From Sordaria brevicollis (lineage: Eukaryota; Ascomycota; Sordariomycetes; Sordariales; Sordariaceae), in contig JAUTDP010000007.1 in the NCBI GenBank assembly GCA_033439795.1, forward strand, positions 372,001 through 436,000: a stretch of 64,000 bases of DNA, given 5' to 3'. The first letter of the stretch is position 1. Each line of letters opens with the position of its first letter. Under the pieces are notes generated by a model. That model was given only the letters and a program-made list of their open reading frames with translations, did no database searches and was not told where the DNA came from. The translations under genes and the position numbers were made by a program. Of this stretch, positions 11,750 to 20,870 are shown piece after piece.

Positions 11750-14700
11750 CTTACTTTTTTAATTTCTTATTATTCTTTTTATTAATTATTAATAATAATA
11801 CCGATATTTCGCTTAAGTAGGAGATAATTTATCCCGGGCGGTTTAGTTTTCCGAATTATAATCTAATTCCGGTTATTCTTATTCCTATTCTTATTTAATA
11901 ATTTTATTTTCCTTTAATTCGAATTCCCTATTAAGTAGATCCGTATAAATAATATTAATTTTAGTTTAATATACTTTATCTAATTAAAATTTCAATAAGT
12001 AAATAAAATTTATATATCCTTTTTTTCGGCAAATAAAATATTTACCCTCCTAATATAATTATATAATTTCCTCCTTAGTAGGCTTTTTATACGTTAAAAA
12101 TAACCCCGGAAGACGGTTATAGGTCGGCGGGCGGTTTCCCGGGGGGGTAGCGAAACGTATGCCTACGTTTTTAATTAATTTCTTAAATCCCGCGGTCTTA
12201 GAAATTAGAATAGCCTTTTTATTAATATAAAAGTTCTTATTTAATCTTTATAATAAATCGATATATTTTTCGTAAATATAATTAATGCGGTAAATTATTT
12301 CAGCGAGGGTGTATAATCTTTTAGTAATTTTGCGGCGTATATTAGGTAATTACTATTCCTTAGGGATATTATAATATTCCGCTAAATAAGTGAATTCTAC
12401 TTTAAAATCCTTAAATCGGTCGTTGCTTTGTATAGTAAGAAATTCGTATTTATTACGAATACGTTCGTTTACTTCGAAATTATAATAATTATTCTATAAG
12501 TAGGTTATGATTTTTTCGACCGTAGATAAATAGGCCTTACTATTATTACGACCGGGTCGGACGAAAGGGTATATATATACGGCTACTTAGTTTAAAAGTC
12601 GGGAAATTATCTCTACGGCGGCTACTTCTTCGTTAGCGAAATAATTAATATTATTATATAGTTTATTAATTATAATGAAATATTATATATTAAAAAGCAT
12701 TTTATCCTCTTACGAATTCGAAAAGTAGGGGATTTCAATTTTAATAGTTTTACTGCGGCGACGAAGTTAGTATTCGATGTTAAAAGGTATATTTTAATTA
12801 CGGGGCTTCTTATAATTATTCTTTTTAGGAGGGGGAAGGTCGTAAGGGGAATCGTCCTTATTATTATTACTATTATTACTATTATTTAAATCTCCCCCGC
12901 CAATTTTAAATAGTAATTTCGAAAATCCTAGGGAAATTTCGTATTTAAGAGTCCTTTTAACTTTACTTTTACCTTTTCGATTAATAATATTATTTATAGG
13001 GATAGGGTCGTCCTTAAAAGTTACCTTTTTTTTAATTATTATTTAATTTAGCTCCTTCTTCGTAGCTATAATAATTTTGGACATTTTACAGTAGCTTTCG
13101 AATTACGTTTTTATAAAATTGATTTTTATTTGGTATATTATTTTTATTTAATCTATTTCCTATTAGTAATTTTATTTAAATTGATTTAAATTATCTTAAT
13201 AGCGCTTCTTAAGGGTTTCGGTTAGTATTTTAATCGAAATTTCCGTATACTTTAAATTAATATCGTTAATTTTACGAATTATAATAAATTTATTACGTAA
13301 TTCTTTTATACAAACGCGGTACTTATTGTATTATTATTCTAATACCGCGTATTGGGCTTCTAGGTCTAGATTTTCTTACAAATATCGCGAATATTCCGTA
13401 GCTATTTCTTCGTACTTTTTTTAAAATTCTTTTAAGTTATTATCTTGGCCGGCAATATATTAATCAATTATTGCTTTAAATTTTTTAGCTTTCTAGGCGA
13501 AATATATTACCTAGTTATTTATTTTATTAAGAAGTTTTTGTATATTATATAAAACTTGCGAAATATCTTTAATTAATCCGACTAATATTTTTATAGTATA
13601 GTTACGATAGTAAATCTCTTCCTATATAATATTGGGTTCTTTATTTATTATAGCTATAAAATCTTTATAGGTTATAAGGCCTATAAAAGAGCGTACGAAT
13701 AGGGATTTATTATTTATAGTAATAATAAATCGAAAGTAAAAAATATAATTATTATTTTCGTTAAATTAGTCGGCAATTTCTTATATTTTTTTTATTCTAT
13801 CCTTTAATATAGCTTTAGCCTTTAAAGAAGCGTAACGTTAATCGATATTAGGATGAATATTTCCTATATAGTATTATAGATTATCTTTTAACGTTTTTAA
13901 TTCGGGTTGGCCGGTAAAGCTAATTATTATTAAGGATATTCGCTTTACGTTAATATCTATAATTTTTTCATTCAATTATCGTATTTTAATAGAAATACGG
14001 CGTATTTACGAATTATTTCCGGTAATAGTATTACGGGTTGGATTAAAAATTTAGAATATAGTATTGCAATTTAAAGTAATTCTTCTAAATAGGATATTTT
14101 ATCTATTAGGCTTTAGTATAATCTTTATTTTATCTTTAAGAGAAGAGGTTTTATCCTTATTAAATTAGGTATCTTCTTCTTTAATAGCCGCGGCTGGACG
14201 AAACAGAAGCGAGAATAATCGTTAGGTTTTTTATTAAATATTTTACTAAGCGTAGTTATTATTCGGGTTTTCCTAATTAAATAGGGTATAATTATTATTT
14301 TATAACGGCCGTTTAAATTATTATTATTTATTATTTTAGCCGCCTAAAGGAATAAATATTGAATTATTCGGTAGAAGAGTAGAGGAATAAAGGGTTAAAT
14401 TATTTAGTAGAAGAGTAAAGGCGCGTAGTGGTGAATTGAATTTTAAAAAGTATTTATAAACGGGTGGTTATCGTGGAATTAATAATTGAAAGTTCTTCAT
14501 TTTAATAGAGAATTCTATTAGTATTTCTTTATTAGCGTCGTATTATAAGGAGGTAAATAATTTTAATTAGGGTAATTATTTAACGGGCGCGGTTTAAGCG
14601 CGTACTTATTACGATAGCGTATTCCTTAATTAACGCGAAGGTATAGAAGTAATAATAAAATCCTTTAAAAATTAACTATCCTCGTAATTTTTATTATAAA

Positions 14701-14950
14701 GGTTTCCTTTAAGCGAATCCTCCTTATTATCGTCGTCTCTAACGTTAAAATCTTTAACCGTTTAAAAGGACGTATTACCGTTAAGGGAGGAATTGAAGTG
14801 GTCGATATTATTATAATTAGCGGAAAGAATATTTAATAAATCGGAATAGCCGGAGTTAAAGCCTTACTCGGATTTAATTATAATAATCGGGTTCGTTCTC
14901 TTTTTGGCGGAAGTAATCGTCGAGGCGATTTCGGGATTAAGAAGTCGTCG
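11750..14950 (-). pseudogene. Gypsy gag remnant
   Basis: This segment lies between the protease and the 5' LTR on the minus strand, where gag belongs. The only motif I can see is a damaged zinc knuckle near 12010-12045, reading GKYFICRKKGYI. The two Tyr stand where Cys and His of CX2CX4H would be, as expected from RIP of TGT and CAT. The rest is too mutated to align by eye, so limits are approximate. Confidence 0.55.
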
Positions 14951-15038
14951 AAGCGATTTATCGGGTTTTTTAGATTTTCGGGGTCGAAGTAGGATATTAT
15001 ATACCTTCCTAAACGGAAGTAGTTTAATTTTAATTAAA

Positions 15039-15378
15039 TATTAAATTGTAATATAGGCGTATAATAACGTAATACGGTAAATATATATAATTTAAATAAA
15101 TAATTAAAATTAAAAAAAAGAAAAGTAGAAAGGTTAAAATCTAGGTGTAGAGGTTTAATCTTATATTAGACCACCTAATAATATATAAAAGGTTATTAGC
15201 GATTACATACCTATTGAATGGTCGTTGGGTTATAATAGCCTTATTAAACCCCATTGATTAGTTATTGGGTTTAGTCTACCAATTAGAAGCCAAGGTTTAA
15301 TGTAACGAATAGTCCGTATGTCCCAATGCCCTGGTCACGGGGACCCGGCACTATGGTCGCTAGACCTATGTCGTCACA
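15039..15378 (-). repeat. Right LTR (5' LTR of the minus-strand gypsy element)
   Basis: 340 bp, the same length as the left LTR. It starts TATTAAATTG, the RIP form of TGTCAGACTG, and ends TCGTCACA. Its outer (right) end is well preserved while its inner end is heavily mutated, the mirror image of the left LTR. Confidence 0.9.
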
Positions 15379-15383
15379 AGTAA
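15379..15383. repeat. Target-site duplication, right copy (AGTAA)
   Basis: Exact match to 6980-6984, directly after the right LTR. Confidence 0.85.
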
Positions 15384-15592
15384 CGGGAATCGGTTAAAAT
15401 TAAGGTATTCTATTACTACCCTTAATAATTTAATGCGAAAATCGTTCTTTATTTTAACTACTTTAGTAAAGTACCGGCTATTAATATTGAAAATATATTT
15501 GAAAATACTAAGTAGGGAAAATTGCTATATAATAGTCAAATTATTATACTTTAAAGTAGAATAGTAGTTTTTTAAAGGGTTAGTCGTTGATA

Positions 15593-15778
15593 TTTGTTTA
15601 AAAAAAGAAAAAGATTAATTAGTAAGCGAAAAAAAAAAAGTTCGAGACTTGAAAGAAATCGGAGGAGATTTGAAGAAATTCGGAGAAGACTTAGAATATA
15701 TCGGGGGAAACGAAAGAAAACGAAAAAAAACGAAAAAAAACGAAAAAAAACGAAAAAAAATAAAGAAAAACGAAAGGG
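15593..15778 (+). repeat. Purine-only tract with 10-bp A-rich repeats
   Basis: About 185 nt of nearly pure A and G on the plus strand. It ends in at least four copies of a 10-bp unit, ACGAAAAAAA. A 62-codon Lys/Arg-only frame here is a by-product of the composition. Long homopurine runs can form triplex DNA; whether this one does is unknown. Confidence 0.7.
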
Positions 15779-16067
15779 ATAATAATTATATTTGTAATAA
15801 TAAAGGGGAATATTTACGAGTATAATTTATTTAATAAACTTTCCTTAAAATCTAATTGTTATTTAAATATATAATAAATTCGTCGTTGGGATATAAATTA
15901 CCGAGCGTAAATTAAATAGATTTATTATACTCTATTTTATTCCGTTAATATTTAATAGCGTAAAGTATATATTCGAAATAGGTTTTATACTTATTATTAG
16001 TTAATTTACGTTATAAAGTCCATTCGCAATAGATATAATAGAGTAAGTATTTAACTTCTAATTTTAG

Positions 16068-16089
16068 AAAGGTTATACGTATAACCTTT
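16068..16089. repeat. Perfect 22-bp palindrome
   Basis: AAAGGTTATAC is followed at once by its exact reverse complement, GTATAACCTTT, with no spacer. It lies in RIP-mutated DNA, away from recognised genes. Confidence 0.8.
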
Positions 16090-16381
16090 TATTCGATAAT
16101 AGAATCATCGGTCAAAAAGTAGCGAAGTAGCTATGGATTTTTAATATATTTTATTACCTACCCTTTTATTATTAATAGTATTGAGTATATAATATTTACG
16201 TTAATTTTTTTTATAAGAAAGTAACCGTAAGGGATTTAACAATTATATTTATTACGAATAAATATCGTATAGAGTAATTAACTAAATTAATTGGTATTAT
16301 ACGTTACATTTATAAAAATGAGGTAATTACGCCGCTGTAGCGTTTTTAATTAATTTAGAGAGAAGGAAAGAGAATTAATAA

Positions 16382-16515
16382 GGTTGAAGCGGTTAAAGCG
16401 GTTAAAGCGGTTAAAGCGGTTGAAGCGGTTAAAGCGGTTAAAGCGGTTGAAGCGGTTAAAGCGGTTGAAGCGGTTGAAGCGGTTAAAGCGGTTAAAGCGG
16501 TTAAAGCGGTTAAAT
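16382..16515 (+). repeat. 9-bp minisatellite, 14 full units plus a partial one
   Basis: Units are GGTTAAAGC or GGTTGAAGC, head to tail. The only varying base is G or A in a TpG/TpA context, exactly the change RIP makes. In one frame the array reads as alternating Val-Lys-Ala and Val-Glu-Ala triplets, ending in TAA. Confidence 0.9.
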
Positions 16516-17372
16516 AATAACTAGAGAAAAAAAGGGAAAAAAAATTATACGGGGGAAAAATTTTTATTTATTAATATTTACTTATATTAAATTAATAGAA
16601 TTAACGCTATTGAAAGTACGTATAGCCGTAACCGTTTTGCAATATATGCGGTTAGAATTATTATTAGGACTACTATTATTAGTCGTATACGTTACGTAAT
16701 ATTATTCGACTTAATCGATTTGCGCGCTAGTAATAAAATCTTTACTTATACGATGTAAATTTGGATATACTTTACGGTATACCCTATTAAAATTCTAAAT
16801 ATTATACTTTAATAAATAGCTTCCCCCGGCTAATTTTAAACGTTTATACGCGCTTTCATTTCGGCTATTATTATTAAATAAAGTATAATAAATTATTATT
16901 GCGGAGAAACTTCGCGTTATATTATATTTAGCTACGCTTTTTACGGCTACGTTTCGTTTAATTCTATTTAATAAATTTATATTATAATTATAAAGTATTT
17001 AATTATTTCGATTATTTAATTAATAAATAACGCGACCGTTAGGGTAAGTAGCGCGTTATATTATACGCGGGTAAACGATAGGTACGCGGGAGGGTTAATT
17101 ACAAAGGTTTTATAATAGATTTTTTTTATTATTTTTTTTTATTTTCTTCGTATAAAATAAGTATTAATAATTTTATATATAGTACTCCTTATATTTAATT
17201 AGCGGTTGCGATTTACTATTAAGGGAGTAAAAATTATTAACGAACGGCTAATATTTATCCGCTTCTATTTAATTAGTAAATTCGATAGGCGCTTCTAGTT
17301 TGAAAAATCTTTCCCGCATTTATTTAAAGTCGGTTAGTATAGGTAAGTTTTCGACCGTAGGAAGCCGGGGAG

Positions 17373-17444
17373 GAGCTTTTTGGGGAATTAGAGCTTCTTG
17401 GGGAGTAGGAGCCTCTTAGGGAGTGGGAGCCTCTTAAGGAATTA
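17373..17444. repeat. 18-bp tandem repeat, four units
   Basis: Units start at 17373, 17391, 17409 and 17427 (consensus GAGCYTCTTRGGGARTDR). On the minus strand they encode the Pro/Gln hexapeptide repeat of the decayed gene. Confidence 0.85.
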
Positions 17445-17511
17445 GAATTATTTAGGTAGCCTCTTCGAAAGCCCCCGCTAGGATTTCGTATAGTAGTATT
17501 ATATAAATTAC

Positions 17512-17513
<2 letters not shown>

Positions 17514-17548
<35 letters not shown>
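17514..17548. repeat. (TAA)n microsatellite, about 11 units
   Basis: An uninterrupted run of TAA triplets. On the minus strand it is in frame with the decayed gene and reads as a poly-Ile run. Confidence 0.95.
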
Positions 17549-17848
17549 GGAAACGTATTGCGTAAAATATTATAAGCATTTTTTAATTTAATATCGATAG
17601 TTCGGGCAAAATTTATTACAGTTTCGAACGTAGCGGGGATTATATTATTTAAATTAAAATATACTAGTCCGATAAGTGCGCCCGGAATGGTAACGTTAGC
17701 GGGGTCGACTTCTTAATATTAGGGATTATCGAAACCCTATTCTTGAATACCCTTATTGAGAAATTGATTTTATTGTTATTGGTTTATAATCGCGGGTTTA
17801 GTAGCGATTTCGAGCTAAGGAGAAAGAAATTAAAATAATTAGGGAAAT

Positions 17849-17941
17849 GTATCGCGACGAGTTAATTTGAAGGGGAAGGGGAATTGAGGGTATTGCGACG
17901 AAATTAGGTAGGTGAGGGTGTGAAGGTAGGTATCGCGACTT
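17849..17941. promoter_or_regulatory. Three GTATCGCGACGA boxes at 40-41 bp spacing
   Basis: GTATCGCGACGA (17849), GTATTGCGACGA (17890) and GTATCGCGACTT (17930) lie just upstream of the minus-strand gene remnant, four turns of the helix apart. The regular spacing suggests binding sites or a tandem repeat of about 40 bp whose spacers have diverged. The role is inference. Confidence 0.4.
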
Positions 17942-18300
17942 AAAAAGTGTGTTGTTTAGGGAGAGGAGGAAAAGTAAATAAGAAAGACGCGTATTAATAT
18001 AAAGTATTAGCTATTTAAATTATTTTTTGGGGGTAATTGGGCGCGCGGTAAGATAGGTGTATTATATTGCAAATTTCTTGCAATTGTAGTAACTTTACTA
18101 AAATATTATTAAAATCGTCGCGGATAACGGCAATTGTATTATTTAAATGCCCTTAATTAATTACCTAAATTGTACGAAGTTTTATAGTGGAATAATAATA
18201 TTATTGTAGAGTGTTATGTGCGGTCGTATATTCTGGTAGTGCATCGCGTTTTGGTGGGCGTCGTTAACAAAGTATATATTATATGAAATATTTATCGATA

Positions 18301-19463
18301 TTTTATTATTTTCTGGGAGAGATGGGGGCGGTATACGCTAAGTTCTATAAGCGCGGTAGGCAACTCCCAAAATTGGCCTCTTGCGTATGAATTGCATAGT
18401 TTATCACTCTGCCATCGAGATGAGGATGCGGATGTTACGCTCGCCTACACGACAATCCAGTACAGTATGTACATACCTCTACCGCCTCCCCGTCATGCGC
18501 GCAACCTTTTCCGCGCCATCCTCGATTTCCTTTGCCGCGCCCTGTAGATGAACCGATGAGATGACCCGTCCGAGGCAGAGTGACAAAAGTGGTGGCCAGA
18601 CAGAAAGTGCAGAAGCGAATGGTTTGACTCAACCGACGGCGGACGATTGCCCTTTTTACAAAGAGACATCCGACCTGCCTATTTGGGATGCCTTATATAC
18701 CAATCAGCCAATAAGGGGCCTCAAAACGACCGGCGGCCGACAGTGGCAACACAGTGGTCCAGAGTCGTAGGAGTGGGTTGCAGTGCTTGCAGGCCTAGCA
18801 GGGAGGCCATGTAACATTCCTGACCTCGTTGCATTGAGGCCAGGATGGAGGTTCAGGACCGGGTGCTCTTTGAGAGTTTGAAGATGGCAGGGCAAATTGG
18901 CATCTCATGTGTTATCACACCCATGCCATGCCGCGGTCCCGCCGTCAGTCATCATGGTGTTGCGTTCCAGGTTCCGAGTCATCTTTGTGCTGCTTATCAC
19001 CACGGCCTACGCCGAACCCAACAACGTGGCGAACGGGAGCACAAGCAGGTCGTCAAGAAGAACCTTCCATGCCTTGACGATCGACGTGATACTGTACAGG
19101 ACAAGAATGCGGACTGCAGTGGAAGCTTGATCTCTTGCTGATCCTCTCGGCCAGCTGGGCCACATCGGCAAGTCGCCCACGAGACCTTGAACCAGCGGGA
19201 TGCAGCCCGTGTCTGGGTAATGAGTAGGGCTCTGTTTACAGTAGAACGGGAATGGAAGGTAAAGTTTATTCGTTACGTATGGGCCGGCCTAGTCGTGTAC
19301 TGACTCGGTACCTTTTACCCCAGAAAAGTATGATAGCTAGATACTTTTGGTCAGCCTCTCCGGTCGACTTCTGATTCCATCTACAGCTCTTGTTCTTTCA
19401 TCAAGATCCTGATTTTCCACCGCCAACCGGTCAGTTTCTTACTGGAGATGTTTTTTTTGGCCG
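18301..19463. other. Normal-composition segment between the two RIP blocks
   Basis: GC content returns to normal and only short frames are present. The best of these, 18954-19130, is listed as a weak candidate. No splice-supported gene is visible. Confidence 0.5.
18954..19130 (+). CDS. Weak candidate: 58-residue secreted peptide
   Basis: The frame starts MVLRSRFRVIFVLLITTAYA, which looks like a signal peptide (basic n-region, hydrophobic core, AYA cleavage site), followed by about 38 polar residues without cysteine. A second frame overlaps it. The 58-residue length is close to what chance allows and I see no homology or promoter evidence. It may not be a gene. Confidence 0.18.
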   Translation: MVLRSRFRVIFVLLITTAYAEPNNVANGSTSRSSRRTFHALTIDVILYRTRMRTAVEA

Positions 19464-19468
19464 ATATG
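19464..19468. repeat. Target-site duplication, left copy (ATATG)
   Basis: ATATG precedes the left copia LTR and is repeated exactly after the right LTR at 25016-25020. Confidence 0.85.
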
Positions 19469-19662
19469 TGTTAGATTCCAGGGTGGTATTCTAGGCCAAA
19501 ACAATATAGACTAGTATACAGCTGGTTAGCACTGCCAGCCACCCAGAAGGTCTTAGCAAATAAGGGATACCCCCAGCTCCCCCGACTAGAGTTCTAGAAT
19601 CCTATTCTCCACAATCACACATAAATATATAAAATCAATTAATTCTCCTATACAATTTAATA
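19469..19662 (+). repeat. Left (5') LTR of the copia element
   Basis: 194 bp, starting TGTTAGATT and ending AATTTAATA, the RIP form of AATCTGATA. The outer half is nearly unmutated (GGTGGTATTCTAGGCC) and the inner end is RIP-changed. Confidence 0.9.
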
Positions 19663-19739
19663 ATTAATAATTTAATATACTTATTACTATTAATACTAAT
19701 AATAACGATAATATTACTATTATTATTACGATGTTTTTT

Positions 19740-20870
19740 TTAAAGTAAATTAATAAAATAATTATTAATAACCCCTTTTTTACCGATAACGACGATTGGG
19801 TCCGTTGGGAGGAGATATTGTAGACTAAATGCGATTTTAATATTATTAAAGCTTGGCTCCTAGGCGAAGTCGACGTACTCCGCGAGCCTTTCTACTTTAA
19901 ATCCGGCAATTTCCCTCTTAAATTAGTTATTAAATTCTATATCGAAATAATTAATAAAAAATTACGTTTTTTTAAAACCGGTCTCCTTTATATTATAATT
20001 AATAAAGTTAGAAAGACCGTCGAAGTTCTTTATTGTTATTAAAACGATATTTTAATCGATAGGATCCCTATTAAAGAAGATTTAGGTAATTTCTAACTCT
20101 ATTGTAATATTAAGGTTATTTACCTTAATAAGAAGAAGGATTGGTTAAGATTCGAAATTAGGAATAAAGTTATAAGAATTTGGATAAGATTTTTAATTAA
20201 TTACGGATTTTAAAGTTCGGTTATAAAGGAAGAATAGGATATTTAAATTTGGTATAACCTTTTTAAATAAGGAACCCGATATAATATTACCGATAAATTC
20301 GTTAATATCCGTAAAGTTTATACCAATAGTATTATAATCCTTCGAAAGGAATTAACTAATTTTAATATTTAATTCTAGAATTGGGTTATAATTATAAATA
20401 ATAATATTATTAAGGGAGTTAGGGAATATATAAACGCTATATTTTAGTATAACGATTTTTACGCCGCTATTAAAATTGTCCGACCTAATTATACCGATAT
20501 AATATAAAAATTTAACGATAAAATAGAAAATAATACTTTAAAGTATATAAAAGTATATAAAAATTTTAAGAAGTAGGGTATAAATAGTCGCTATAATATT
20601 ATAACCCCCGTAGGTAAAAATAATCGTAGGGCGTTTATTATCGAAATCGATAATTAAATTTATTATTGCGTTAATAACGATAATAAAATTAGTAATTATT
20701 AAAAAATTAATAATAAGGATATTTATTAATAAGGTAAAAATAAGAAGCTTAAAAGTAACGTAGGTAAATAAAAATAGGCGTTAAATAATTCCGAAAATAC
20801 GCGTAAGAAATAAAATTCGAGAAATAAGAAGGGTAAAAGTAAAGAATTCCCTATATATAAAATATACGAA
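19740..20870 (+). pseudogene. Copia gag remnant
   Basis: This is the segment between the 5' LTR and the pol motifs, where gag sits in Ty1/copia elements. It starts with a better preserved stretch (about 19790-19910) and then becomes stop-rich. I could not find a clear zinc knuckle by eye, so the assignment rests on position. Confidence 0.5.

Larger units (their letters stand above)
6985..15378 (-). mobile_element. Full-length Ty3/gypsy LTR retrotransposon, RIP-inactivated
   Basis: The 8,394-bp element is bounded by two 340-bp LTRs and an AGTAA target duplication. Orientation is minus: a polypurine tract lies on the minus strand next to the left LTR, and all coding motifs read right to left. 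The order on the minus strand is gag zinc-knuckle remnant, protease, reverse transcriptase, RNase H, integrase, C-terminal tail, which is the Ty3/gypsy order. Many TAA and TAG codons and motif changes such as YIDD to YIND fit RIP, so it cannot encode working proteins. I do not assign it to a named Neurospora family. Confidence 0.92.
17110..17830 (-). pseudogene. RIP-killed gene remnant with Pro/Gln-rich hexapeptide repeats
   Basis: One minus-strand frame stays readable for about 240 codons from near 17830 to 17110. It is broken only by TAA and TAG, and I saw no TGA. Readable blocks include VDPANVTIPGALIGLVYF and NFARTIDIKLKNAYNILR, then an Ile run from a (TAA)n microsatellite. Four 6-residue repeats follow, of the type EAPTP with Q or stop and EALIPQ, then LPTVENLPILTDF. 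The stops fall where Gln codons would be expected. I do not recognise the family. It is not gypsy or copia pol. It may be a duplicated host gene or part of another element. Three spaced boxes lie just upstream of its 5' end. Confidence 0.55.
15384..18300. other. RIP-mutated AT-rich DNA between the two retroelements
   Basis: The composition matches the left flank: high TpA, low CpA and TpG, CpG retained. It lies outside the gypsy target duplication, so it was host DNA before that insertion. It contains a purine tract, a palindrome, a 9-bp minisatellite and one recognisable decayed coding region, listed separately. Composition returns to normal near 18.2-18.3 kb. Confidence 0.7.

Noticed and set aside
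15594..15782. 62-codon Lys/Arg-rich frame
   Set aside because: It is the translation of a homopurine tract. Any frame in such sequence is open and basic.
5631..18300. Centromere or telomere-proximal block
   Set aside because: The AT-rich block is only about 13 kb, mostly one defined gypsy element, and is followed by ordinary genes. No telomere repeats were seen.
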